Assembly: GCA_964418645.1 (NCBI GenBank)
Contig: CAYQME010000066.1
Span: 1 to 11,886, forward strand
Reading direction: 5' to 3'
DNA from: JAADHG01 sp964418645
GTDB lineage: Bacteria > Bacteroidota > Bacteroidia > Flavobacteriales > Flavobacteriaceae
DNA: 11,886 nt
The translations under genes and the position numbers were made by a program. The notes under the pieces are model-generated. The model worked only from the letters and a program-made list of their open reading frames with translations, was not told the origin of the DNA and did no database searches. Below are positions 1 through 7,510 of the stretch, one piece after another; the stretch's first letter is position 1; every line of letters starts with the position of its first letter.

Positions 1-8
1 AATGCTGT

Positions 9-341
9 TTATCTAGCACAATGCACACAATATCTAGTTTGTGGCATTAATAAAATTCTACTTAAAGGAATAGGGTTTTGGCACTTAAAACACAATCCAA
101 AATCTGGATCGTTAATATTAGCTAAAGCAATAGTAAGATTATTTAGTTTTAATTCTGCTTTTTTAAGAGCAGCTACATTAACACTTTTATTGTTAATGGC
201 ATCCATTCTAGAAATTCTTCCAATGGCATTTTCTGGCGCAATAGGTTTGGTAAGCTCTTTGTAAATTAAAATTGCGTCTTGAGTTTTTGCTATTTCTGCA
301 TTAATTTTTTGTTGAATGTGTTTTAAAGCCTTATTATCCAT
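9..341 (-). CDS. TraR/DksA-family C4 zinc-finger protein
   Basis: This 110-residue protein has the two parts of the TraR/DksA family. Residues 1-75 are helical and charged, consistent with a coiled coil whose tip carries an SRMDA segment (about residues 44-48). The C-terminus is a four-cysteine zinc finger: C84 and C87 in FGLCFKCQNPIP, then C105 and C108 in YCVHCAR. Family members such as DksA insert the coiled coil into the RNA polymerase secondary channel and alter initiation, often with ppGpp. The tip here is not the full DxxDxA of E. coli DksA, so the same activity is not assured, and the protein is shorter than DksA (about 150 residues). Its ATG lies inside the end of the upstream gene (8-bp overlap), suggesting translational coupling. 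The stop is only 8 bp from the window edge, so downstream neighbours are unknown. The family call is firm; the role is inferred. Confidence 0.85.
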   Translation of the reverse strand: MDNKALKHIQQKINAEIAKTQDAILIYKELTKPIAPENAIGRISRMDAINNKSVNVAALKKAELKLNNLTIALANINDPDFGLCFKCQNPIPLSRILLMPQTRYCVHCAR

Positions 342-705
342 TTTTAACGAGCAGCTTAGCCCATTCTATAGCATCTTCTAAAACATTAAAAATTTCATAT
401 GGCCTTTTATAAAATAGTTTTTCTATTTCGGCATTTCCTTTAGAAACAGGTACATCGGCAACAACAGCAATGCCTAATAAGTTTTTTATTTTAGCAGTTT
501 TAACAAAAACTATAGGATCTACAGAATAGGAATGCTTGCGATGTGTTATATATACAAAAGGCTTGTCTCCATAAAAATCAGAAGCAGCATCAATTAAAAC
601 AAGATTCTCAACAGGTGCTAGATGAATATCTTTATTTATCACAGCTACCATATAGTTGTCATAAAAATCTAAAGTGCAAAAATTATATTTTTGTGTTTTT
701 GGCAT
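334..705 (-). CDS. Small SpoIIAA/STAS-like protein, function unknown
   Basis: This 123-residue protein has no signal peptide and no membrane segment. The pattern of alternating beta strands and helices (FYDNYMVAVIN near 14-24, KPFVYITHR near 48-56, LLGIAVVADVP near 76-86, then a helix in EDAIEWAKLLVK) resembles small SpoIIAA/STAS-like proteins that I recall as common in Flavobacteriaceae, where they are usually annotated as hypothetical. STAS domains often act as anti-anti-sigma or sensory modules, but I see no clear phospho-acceptor serine in the usual DxSG context, so the role is unknown. It overlaps the TraR/DksA-like gene by 8 bp on the same strand, so the two are very probably co-translated. 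The clpC terminator lies just upstream, leaving about 31 bp for a promoter. The reading frame is convincing; the fold is inferred from the strand pattern. Confidence 0.75.
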   Translation of the reverse strand: MPKTQKYNFCTLDFYDNYMVAVINKDIHLAPVENLVLIDAASDFYGDKPFVYITHRKHSYSVDPIVFVKTAKIKNLLGIAVVADVPVSKGNAEIEKLFYKRPYEIFNVLEDAIEWAKLLVKNG

Positions 706-736
706 ATCTAAAGTTAGACAATTATTTTTTTAAATG

Positions 737-764
737 AAAAACTCCGCTAAAATAACGGAGTTTT
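737..764 (-). terminator. Rho-independent terminator of clpC
   Basis: A perfect inverted repeat AAAACTCCG (738-746) / CGGAGTTTT (756-764) encloses a 9-nt loop. Read on the minus strand, the CTCCG/CGGAG core is followed at once by TTTTT, the form of an intrinsic terminator. It starts 22 bp after the clpC stop. The plus-strand reading also ends in four T, but no plus-strand gene precedes it. Confidence 0.85.
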
Positions 765-785
765 AAGCTGTTATTCTATTTTAAT

Positions 786-3344
786 TTAAGATTTTGCTGG
801 TTTTTCAACGTGTTTAATTTTTACAGTAAGCTTTTCAGCATCTTTTTCTAAATCCATAGAGATAACATCTCCTTCATGAATTTTTGAGGTAATTATTTCT
901 TCGGCCAATGCATCTTCAATATATTTTTGAATGGCTCTTTTTAAAGGTCTCGCACCATACTGTTGGTCAAAGCCTTTATCTACAATAAAAGCTTTAGCTT
1001 TTTTGCTAAGTTTTAAAGTGTAACCTAATTCCTTAATTCTAAGTAGAAGCAATTCTAGCTCAATATCAATAATTTTATTAATATCGTCTTTTTCAAGAGT
1101 ATTAAATACAACAACATCGTCAATTCTATTCAAAAACTCAGGAGCAAACGCTTTTTTTAAAGCATTTTCGATAATGTTCTTTGCATTGCTTCCTGCTTGA
1201 GATTTCTTAGCTGAAGTACCAAAGCCAACACCTGTACCAAAATCTTTTAACTTTCGAGCACCAATATTGGAAGTCATAATAATAATAGTGTTACTAAAAT
1301 CTATCTTTCTGCCTAAGCTATCGGTAATAAAGCCATCGTCTAAAATTTGAAGTAGCATATTAAATACATCTGGATGTGCTTTCTCAATTTCATCTAGTAA
1401 AACTACAGCATAAGGTCTGCGTCTCACTTTCTCGGTAAGTTGACCGCCTTCTTCGTATCCTACATAACCTGGAGGTGCTCCAATTAAACGAGAGATGGCA
1501 AACTTCTCCATATATTCACTCATATCTACGCGTATCAAAGAATCTTCACTATCAAATAGTTCTCTTGCTAAAACTTTTGCTAATTGTGTTTTACCGACAC
1601 CAGTTTGTCCTAAAAAGATAAATGAACCAATTGGTTTATTAGGATCTTTAAGTCCAGCACGATTACGCTGTATGGCTTTTACAACCTTGCCGACAGCTTC
1701 GTTTTGACCAATAACTTTGCCTTTTATTAATTCTGGTAGTAAAACCAGTTTATTACTTTCGGTTTGTGCAATTCTATTTACTGGAATTCCTGTCATCATA
1801 GAAATTACATCAGCTACGCTTTCTTCGGTTACAATCTCGCGATGTTGCTTGGAGTCTTCTTCCCACTTAGCTTGCGCTTCTGATAAATTCTTTTCTATTC
1901 GCTTTTCATCATCACGTAACTTTGCAGCTTCTTCATACTTTTGTTTTTTTACAACTGAATTCTTAGTTTTTTTAACATCATCTAGTTGTTTTTCCAGCTC
2001 AATAATTTGATCTGGCACATCGATATTTGTAATATGTACACGAGAACCCGCTTCATCCATAGCGTCAATAGCCTTGTCTGGTAAGTAACGTTCTGTCATA
2101 TAGCGATTGGTTAATTTTACACAAGATTCAATAGCTTCTGCAGTATATTCTACATTATGATGCTCTTCATATTTGTCTTTAATATTGTTTAAAATTTCTA
2201 TAGTCTCAGCAACACTTGTAGGCTCTACTATAATTTTTTGAAAACGACGTTCTAAAGCGCCATCTTTTTCAATATACTGTCTATACTCATCTAGAGTGGT
2301 AGCTCCAATACATTGAATTTCACCACGTGCTAATGCAGGTTTAAGCATATTAGAAGCGTCTAAACTTCCAGTCGCTCCACCAGCTCCAACAATAGTATGA
2401 ATTTCGTCAATAAAAAGAATGATATCTTTATTTTTTTCAAGCTCATTCATAACGGCTTTCATGCGTTCTTCAAACTGACCTCTATATTTTGTTCCTGCAA
2501 CTAAACTAGCAAGATCGAGGGTTACAACACGTTTGTTAAAAAGAATACGCGATACTTTACGACTTATAATTCTGTTTGCGAGACCTTCAGCTATTGCTGA
2601 TTTACCTACTCCTGGTTCCCCAATTAAAAGCGGATTGTTTTTCTTTCTTCGACTTAAAATTTGGGACACACGTTGTATTTCTTTTTCTCTTCCAACTACA
2701 GGATCGAGTTTACCTTCTTCAGCAAGGGCAGTTAAATCTCTACCAAAATTATCTAATACAGGTGTTTTAGATTTTTTTGTTCCTTTTGTTCCTTTTGTTG
2801 TAGGTTGGTTAAAAGGGTTCTCTTTCGAGCTTTCTTCTTCTGTAGCATCTTCATCAGAGAATGATTCATCTTTTGGAGATTCTATATAGTCATCATCATT
2901 TGCAATCATATATTTAAATTGATCTTTTACGTTATCGTAGTCTACTTTTAATTTATTTAAAAGTTTTGTTGTGGGATCATTTTCATTTCTCAAAATACAA
3001 AGTAATAAATGAGCTGTGTTAATTGATGTGCTTTGGAATAGTTTTGCTTCCAAAAAAGTAGTTTTTAAAGCACGCTCTGCTTGCCTTGTTAGGTGCAAGT
3101 TTTGTTTTTCGTTTGATGAAATCGTAATATTAGGATTTGCAGGGCTTAAAATTTCTACTTTACGCCGTAGGTGATTTAAGTCAATTTCTAAAGCACTTAA
3201 AATATCAATAGCCTTTCCATTTCCATCACGCAATAGACCAAGCATCAAGTGTTCGGTACCAATAAAATCATGACCTAACCGCAGCGCTTCCTCTTTACTG
3301 TAAGCTATAACATCTTTTACTCTAGGTGAAAAATTATCATCCAT
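786..3344 (-). CDS. clpC: ClpC, AAA+ unfoldase of the ClpCP protease
   Basis: ClpC is a hexameric HSP100 ATPase that unfolds proteins and threads them into ClpP in the cytoplasm. From the chosen start it has 852 residues. The order is a double Clp-N repeat (about 5-145), an acidic then Lys/Thr-rich linker (148-195), AAA+ domain 1 with Walker A GEPGVGKS (242-249) and Walker B ILFIDEIH (309-316), a middle region with a UVR-like motif (about 469-487), and AAA+ domain 2 with Walker A GQTGVGKT (579-586) and Walker B VVLLDEIE (647-654). A VGF tripeptide at 706-708 matches the ClpP-docking loop. The short middle region and UVR motif separate it from ClpB; the VGF loop supports a ClpP partner. The frame is open to an ATG at 3383, but MDDNFSPRVK matches the usual N-terminus and is preceded by AAAGGAA, so I place the start at 3344. 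No ctsR, mcsA or mcsB lies nearby. Confidence 0.96.
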   Translation of the reverse strand: MDDNFSPRVKDVIAYSKEEALRLGHDFIGTEHLMLGLLRDGNGKAIDILSALEIDLNHLRRKVEILSPANPNITISSNEKQNLHLTRQAERALKTTFLEAKLFQSTSINTAHLLLCILRNENDPTTKLLNKLKVDYDNVKDQFKYMIANDDDYIESPKDESFSDEDATEEESSKENPFNQPTTKGTKGTKKSKTPVLDNFGRDLTALAEEGKLDPVVGREKEIQRVSQILSRRKKNNPLLIGEPGVGKSAIAEGLANRIISRKVSRILFNKRVVTLDLASLVAGTKYRGQFEERMKAVMNELEKNKDIILFIDEIHTIVGAGGATGSLDASNMLKPALARGEIQCIGATTLDEYRQYIEKDGALERRFQKIIVEPTSVAETIEILNNIKDKYEEHHNVEYTAEAIESCVKLTNRYMTERYLPDKAIDAMDEAGSRVHITNIDVPDQIIELEKQLDDVKKTKNSVVKKQKYEEAAKLRDDEKRIEKNLSEAQAKWEEDSKQHREIVTEESVADVISMMTGIPVNRIAQTESNKLVLLPELIKGKVIGQNEAVGKVVKAIQRNRAGLKDPNKPIGSFIFLGQTGVGKTQLAKVLARELFDSEDSLIRVDMSEYMEKFAISRLIGAPPGYVGYEEGGQLTEKVRRRPYAVVLLDEIEKAHPDVFNMLLQILDDGFITDSLGRKIDFSNTIIIMTSNIGARKLKDFGTGVGFGTSAKKSQAGSNAKNIIENALKKAFAPEFLNRIDDVVVFNTLEKDDINKIIDIELELLLLRIKELGYTLKLSKKAKAFIVDKGFDQQYGARPLKRAIQKYIEDALAEEIITSKIHEGDVISMDLEKDAEKLTVKIKHVEKPAKS
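2775..2799. repeat. 9-bp tandem repeat in the clpC linker
   Basis: TTTTGTTCC is repeated head to tail (2775-2783, 2784-2792), followed by a partial copy (2793-2799). On the coding strand it gives the KGTKGTKK stretch (residues 184-191) in the flexible linker between the N-domain and AAA+ domain 1. The unit is a multiple of three, so slippage would change linker length without breaking the frame. Confidence 0.7.
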
Positions 3345-3350
3345 AAATTT

Positions 3351-3360
3351 GGTTCCTTTC
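3351..3360 (-). promoter_or_regulatory. Shine-Dalgarno-like site deciding the clpC start
   Basis: The minus strand reads GAAAGGAACC six bases before the ATG at 3344, giving an AAAGGAA core at suitable spacing. Most genes in this window lack such a site. It favours the internal ATG over the upstream one at 3383, which has no comparable signal and would add a 13-residue extension not expected in ClpC. Confidence 0.65.
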
Positions 3361-3395
3361 TGCATTAAAAATAATAAAAACAACTGTAATAAGGC

Positions 3396-3430
3396 AAAAA
3401 CTATACCTTAATTATTGTTAGCATTGCAAA
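3396..3430 (-). promoter_or_regulatory. Possible clpC promoter
   Basis: On the minus strand a TTTG (3430-3427) is followed after 23 bases by TAGTTTTT (3403-3396), one mismatch from the Bacteroidota -7 element TAnnTTTG. The spacing is longer than the usual 19-21. It would start transcription roughly 45 bases before the clpC ATG. Nothing better is visible in this AT-rich gap. Confidence 0.3.
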
Positions 3431-3535
3431 AAGACAAAAAAAAGGCTGAAAAATCAAAATAAAACCCATCATAGTTATTAACGAAAAACAGGCTATTTAT
3501 TGTTGATAAATAATCTTAAAAAAGCTAAGGTTTAA

Positions 3536-3576
3536 TTGCTCTTGGACTAACAAAATTGTTATATTAGCCAGATTTG
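3536..3576 (+). promoter_or_regulatory. Possible gyrA promoter
   Basis: Two imperfect Bacteroidota-type options overlap. One is TTG (3536-3538), a 21-base spacer and TATATTAG (3560-3567); the other is TTG (3543-3545), a 23-base spacer and CAGATTTG (3569-3576). Each -7 element has one mismatch to TAnnTTTG. Either gives a leader of about 25-35 bases before the gyrA ATG. I cannot choose between them. Confidence 0.35.
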
Positions 3577-3606
3577 AAAACCTACTAAAAACTAATAAAT
3601 TTATTT

Positions 3607-6162
3607 ATGTCAGAAGGAGAAAAACTCATTCCAATAAATATTGAAGATGAAATGAAATCGGCTTACATTGATTACTCAATGTCAGTCATTGTGTCACGTG
3701 CACTTCCAGATGTAAGAGATGGGTTAAAACCAGTACATAGACGTGTACTTTTTGGTATGCATGAACTGGGTGTTAGAGCCAATACGGCACATAAAAAATC
3801 AGCAAGAATCGTTGGAGAAGTTTTAGGAAAGTATCATCCTCATGGTGATACTTCAGTTTACGATGCAATGGTGCGTATGGCTCAAGAGTGGAGCTTGCGT
3901 TATATGCTTGTAGATGGGCAAGGAAATTTTGGTTCAATTGATGGTGATAGTCCGGCAGCAATGCGTTATACGGAGGCACGTATGCGCAAAATTTCTGAAG
4001 ACATGTTGGCAGATATCGATAAAGAAACTGTTGACCATAAGCTTAATTTTGATGATACTTTACACGAGCCTACCGTTTTACCAACTCGTATACCAGGACT
4101 TTTAGTAAACGGAGCATCAGGAATTGCTGTTGGAATGGCTACAAATATGCCACCACATAACCTATCTGAAGTTGTAGATGGTATTATTGCATATATTTCG
4201 AATAACGACATTGAGATAGACGAATTGATTACCCATGTAAAAGCACCAGATTTTCCAACAGGAGGCATTATTTATGGTTATGATGGCGTTCGTGAGGCTT
4301 TTAAAACAGGTCGTGGTCGTATCGTTATGCGTGGAAAAGCGATTATTGAAGAAGTACAAGGACGTGAATGTATTATTGTAACCGAAATTCCTTATCAAAT
4401 TAATAAGGCAGACATGATTAAGAAAACTGCCGATATTATTAATGACAAAAAATTAGAAGGCATTTCTACTATTCGTGATGAATCTGATAGAAACGGAATG
4501 CGCATTGTATATGTCTTAAAACGGGATGCAATTCCTAATATAGTGCTTAACAAACTTTATAAATATACAGCGTTACAATCATCTTTTAGTGTAAATAATA
4601 TTGCACTAGTAAACGGACGGCCACAAATGTTGAATCTAAAAGATATGATTCATCATTTTGTAGAGCATCGCCATGAAGTTGTAGTACGAAGAACGAAATA
4701 TGAATTGCGCAAAGCTGAAGAGCGTGCTCATATATTAGAAGGTTTAATTATTGCTTCGGATAATATTGATGAAGTTATTGCATTAATAAGAGCGTCTGCA
4801 AATGCTGATGAAGCTAAACAAAAATTAATTGATAAGTTCAAGCTAAGTGATATTCAAGCTAAGGCGATTGTTGAAATGCGTTTACGCCAATTAACAGGGC
4901 TTGAACAAGACAAATTACGCGCTGAATATGAAACCCTTTTAAAGACCATTGAAGATTTAAAAGACATTCTTGATAAAAAAGAGCGTCGTATGGAAATCAT
5001 TAAAGAAGAACTTATACAAGTAAAAGATAAGTATGGTGATGAGCGTCGTTCGGTTATTGAATATGCTGGCGGTGACTTATCTATTGAAGATATGATTCCT
5101 AATGAAAAAGTAGTCATTACAATTTCACATGCTGGCTATATTAAAAGAACTTCTTTAACAGAATATAGAACGCAAAATAGAGGAGGAGTTGGTCAAAAAG
5201 CGTCCACTACAAGAAATGAAGATTTTCTTGAGCATTTATTTGTGGGTACAAACCATCAATACATGTTATTTTTTACACAAAAAGGAAAATGTTTCTGGAT
5301 GCGTGTTTACGAAATACCAGAAGGCAGTAAAACATCAAAAGGGAGAGCAATTCAAAACTTAATTAATATTGAGCAAGACGATAAGGTAAAAGCATTTATC
5401 TGTACACAGGACCTCAAAGATGAAGATTACATAAATAATCATTATGTAATTATGGCTACTAAAAAGGGTCAAGTAAAAAAGACCTCTCTCGAACAATATT
5501 CTAGACCACGGACTAATGGTATTAATGCCATAACAATTCGTGAGGATGATGAGTTATTAGAAGCAAAATTAACAACAGGTGAGAGTCAAGTAATGTTGGC
5601 ATTAAAATCTGGTAAAGCCATTAGATTTGAAGAAGCTAAGACTAGACCAATGGGTAGAGGAGCCTCAGGAGTTAGAGGAATACGACTTGCTAATGATAAT
5701 GACGAAGTTATAGGAATGATTGCAATTGAAAACCCACAAGAAGAATCAGTTTTGGTTGTTTCAGAAAAAGGATACGGAAAGCGGACATATATTGACGACC
5801 CTGAGGATGGAGAGGCTGTTTATCGTATTACGAATAGAGGAGGAAAAGGCGTTAAAACGATTTCTATAACTGAAAAAACAGGACATCTAGTTGCAATCAA
5901 ATCTGTAACTGATGATGATGATCTTATGATTATTAATAAGTCTGGAATTGCTATTAGAATGGCAGTACAAGATTTGCGTGTTATGGGAAGAGCTACACAA
6001 GGTGTTAAGTTGATTAACTTGAAGAACAATGATGCTATAGCTGCAGTTGCTAAGGTAATGCATGATGAAGATGAGGTAGAAAGCGATGAAAATAATGAGA
6101 TTGAAGGCATTAAAGATGGTGGCACAACTCTTGATAATACTCAAACAGAAAATAACGATTAA
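3607..6162 (+). CDS. gyrA: DNA gyrase subunit A
   Basis: GyrA pairs with GyrB as A2B2 and introduces negative supercoils by passing one duplex through a transient double-strand break. The protein has 851 residues. The N-terminal breakage-reunion part (about 30-490) contains the active-site tyrosine Y121 in AMRYTEARM and the quinolone-determining stretch HPHGDTSVYD (77-86). The residues matching E. coli S83 and D87 are T82 and D86, which I read as wild type. The C-terminal part (about 498-815) is a six-bladed beta-pinwheel. Its GyrA box is QNRGGVG (523-529), divergent from QRRGGKG of E. coli, and a related NRGGKG occurs at 743-748 in a later blade. The box and length argue for GyrA over ParC. 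The protein ends in an acidic tail. A TPR gene follows after 16 bp and is probably co-transcribed. No Shine-Dalgarno sequence is seen. Confidence 0.98.
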   Translation: MSEGEKLIPINIEDEMKSAYIDYSMSVIVSRALPDVRDGLKPVHRRVLFGMHELGVRANTAHKKSARIVGEVLGKYHPHGDTSVYDAMVRMAQEWSLRYMLVDGQGNFGSIDGDSPAAMRYTEARMRKISEDMLADIDKETVDHKLNFDDTLHEPTVLPTRIPGLLVNGASGIAVGMATNMPPHNLSEVVDGIIAYISNNDIEIDELITHVKAPDFPTGGIIYGYDGVREAFKTGRGRIVMRGKAIIEEVQGRECIIVTEIPYQINKADMIKKTADIINDKKLEGISTIRDESDRNGMRIVYVLKRDAIPNIVLNKLYKYTALQSSFSVNNIALVNGRPQMLNLKDMIHHFVEHRHEVVVRRTKYELRKAEERAHILEGLIIASDNIDEVIALIRASANADEAKQKLIDKFKLSDIQAKAIVEMRLRQLTGLEQDKLRAEYETLLKTIEDLKDILDKKERRMEIIKEELIQVKDKYGDERRSVIEYAGGDLSIEDMIPNEKVVITISHAGYIKRTSLTEYRTQNRGGVGQKASTTRNEDFLEHLFVGTNHQYMLFFTQKGKCFWMRVYEIPEGSKTSKGRAIQNLINIEQDDKVKAFICTQDLKDEDYINNHYVIMATKKGQVKKTSLEQYSRPRTNGINAITIREDDELLEAKLTTGESQVMLALKSGKAIRFEEAKTRPMGRGASGVRGIRLANDNDEVIGMIAIENPQEESVLVVSEKGYGKRTYIDDPEDGEAVYRITNRGGKGVKTISITEKTGHLVAIKSVTDDDDLMIINKSGIAIRMAVQDLRVMGRATQGVKLINLKNNDAIAAVAKVMHDEDEVESDENNEIEGIKDGGTTLDNTQTENND

Positions 6163-6178
6163 TATTAAATTTATTAAA

Positions 6179-7456
6179 ATGAAAAAACAAGTTGTATTAG
6201 GATTAGCTTTAATGATTAGTTCTTTTTCTTTTGCACAAAAGAAAGAGCTAAAAGACGCGGAAAAGGCTATAAAAAGTAGCAATTATGCAGATGCAAAATC
6301 AGCAATAAGTAGTGCAGAAGCTTTAATGTCGTCAATGGATAATAAAACTAAAGCAAAGTTTTACTTTTTAAAAGGAAAGGCATTGTATGCAAATGGAGCT
6401 GGGAGTGACTCTGAGATTACAGATGCATTAAAAAGTTTTAAAATGCTCAAAGATGCTGAAGCAAAATCTGGAAAAAAGATTTACACTTCTAAGGTAGATG
6501 CAATGGAACTTGAAATGAGTAATAGCTTTATTAAAAAGGCAAGTGATGCCTATCAACAAAAAAATTATGCTGTTTCTGCAGCAAATTTTGAAAGAGCATA
6601 TAGAGTATCGGAAAAGGATACGCTTTATTTATTCAATTCGGCTTCATTATTAGTTTTAGATAAAAATTATGACTCTGCTTTAAAACTGTATGATGAATTA
6701 ACTACCCTAGGATATACTGGAATTACTCAAGAGTATATGGCAACTGAAGTAGAGACTGGAGAGGAACAATCATTTCCTGACCCTAAATTAAGAGATTTAG
6801 CAGTAATTGCAGGAACACATGAAAAGTCTAGAAATGTTAAATCAGGCTCTAAGGTTGGAGAGATTGCTAAAAATGTTGCTCTTATTTATGTGGAACAAGG
6901 GGATACTGAAAAGGCTTTAGCAGCAATAGAAAGAGCATATAAAGTAAGCCCTAACGATTTAAATTTAATTCTTTCTGAAGCCAATGTGTATTATAAAATG
7001 GGCAATACAGAGAAATATAAGGAGTTAATAAAAAAGGCACTTGAAATAAATCCAGAGAATGTAGATTTAGTATTCAATTTAGGAGTCTTTGCTGCAAATG
7101 AAAAGGACTTTGAAGGAGCAAAAAAATATTATGAAAAAGCAATTGAATTAAACCCTAACTATACGAAGGCGCATATGAATATGGCTGCTTTAATATTAGA
7201 TCAAGAGCAGGGTATTATTGATGAAATGAACAGTTTAGGGAGTTCTGCCGCTGATGATAAAAAATACGATGAGTTAAAGCTTAAAAGACAGCAATTATAC
7301 AAGGATGCAGTCCCTTTTTTAGTTAAAGTTTTAGATATTGAACCAGACAATGCTAGTGCTGCTAGAACATTAATGAATATTTATAGTGCTTTAGATGATA
7401 TGCCAAATTTTAAGGCTATGAAAGCTAAAGTTGAAGAATTAGAAAACAAAAATTAA
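6179..7456 (+). CDS. Secreted tetratricopeptide-repeat protein
   Basis: This 425-residue protein starts with a clear signal peptide, MKKQVVLGLALMISSFSFA, with probable cleavage between A19 and Q20. It lacks a lipobox cysteine, so it is probably periplasmic and soluble. The mature part is alpha-helical. Confident TPR units lie at about 227-260, 261-294 and 295-328, with typical Y-A-NP endings (AIELNPNY, ALEINPEN). More degenerate helical repeats lie at 20-175 and 366-415. TPR arrays bind other proteins; the partner is unknown and no catalytic domain is visible. The frame is open upstream to an ATG at 6086 inside gyrA, but that would add 31 residues ahead of a perfect signal peptide, so I use the ATG at 6179. 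The gap to gyrA is 16 bp without a promoter, suggesting co-transcription. The gene ends at a strong two-way terminator. Confidence 0.9.
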   Translation: MKKQVVLGLALMISSFSFAQKKELKDAEKAIKSSNYADAKSAISSAEALMSSMDNKTKAKFYFLKGKALYANGAGSDSEITDALKSFKMLKDAEAKSGKKIYTSKVDAMELEMSNSFIKKASDAYQQKNYAVSAANFERAYRVSEKDTLYLFNSASLLVLDKNYDSALKLYDELTTLGYTGITQEYMATEVETGEEQSFPDPKLRDLAVIAGTHEKSRNVKSGSKVGEIAKNVALIYVEQGDTEKALAAIERAYKVSPNDLNLILSEANVYYKMGNTEKYKELIKKALEINPENVDLVFNLGVFAANEKDFEGAKKYYEKAIELNPNYTKAHMNMAALILDQEQGIIDEMNSLGSSAADDKKYDELKLKRQQLYKDAVPFLVKVLDIEPDNASAARTLMNIYSALDDMPNFKAMKAKVEELENKN

Positions 7457-7468
7457 GTTTCACAAGCT

Positions 7469-7510
7469 TATAATAAAAAAAGCCACATTAATGTGGCTTT
7501 TTTTATTATA
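7469..7510. terminator. Perfect 42-bp palindrome, bidirectional terminator
   Basis: Positions 7469-7510 form an uninterrupted inverted repeat centred on TTAA (7488-7491). The core is GCCACA/TGTGGC, flanked by seven A (7475-7481) and seven T (7498-7504), and pairing continues through TATAAT/ATTATA. Either strand therefore gives a GC-core hairpin followed by a U run, serving the convergent TPR gene (stop 13 bp upstream) and the NlpC-like gene. The latter's stop codon (7506-7508) lies inside the outer arm. Confidence 0.92.

Noticed and set aside
709..716. TAACTTTA on the minus strand as a promoter -7 element for the SpoIIAA-like gene.
   Set aside because: It ends 3 bases before the ATG, so the transcript would begin in or after the start codon, and no TTTG lies at the right distance upstream.
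3345..3383. Thirteen-codon N-terminal extension of clpC from an upstream ATG.
   Set aside because: MDDNFSPRVK is the usual ClpC N-terminus and has a Shine-Dalgarno-like AAAGGAA just before it; the extension (MFLLFLMQKGTKF) is probably untranslated leader.
3345..3606. Hidden small gene or riboswitch in the 262-bp clpC-gyrA gap.
   Set aside because: The stretch is AT-rich, with no open frame of note and no convincing GC stem structure; it looks like two divergent promoters only.
3837..3866. Thr82 in the GyrA quinolone region as a resistance mutation.
   Set aside because: Thr at the position of E. coli Ser83 is, as far as I recall, the wild-type residue in flavobacteria, and Asp86 is also kept.
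3773..3979. Open frames antisense to gyrA (and similar ones antisense to clpC, the thiolase and the PgpH-type gene).
   Set aside because: They have no recognisable domains and lie wholly inside strongly conserved genes on the opposite strand; they are shadow frames.
6086..6178. Longer TPR protein starting inside gyrA.
   Set aside because: The ATG at 6179 begins a textbook signal peptide; the longer form would bury it behind 31 residues read out of frame within gyrA.
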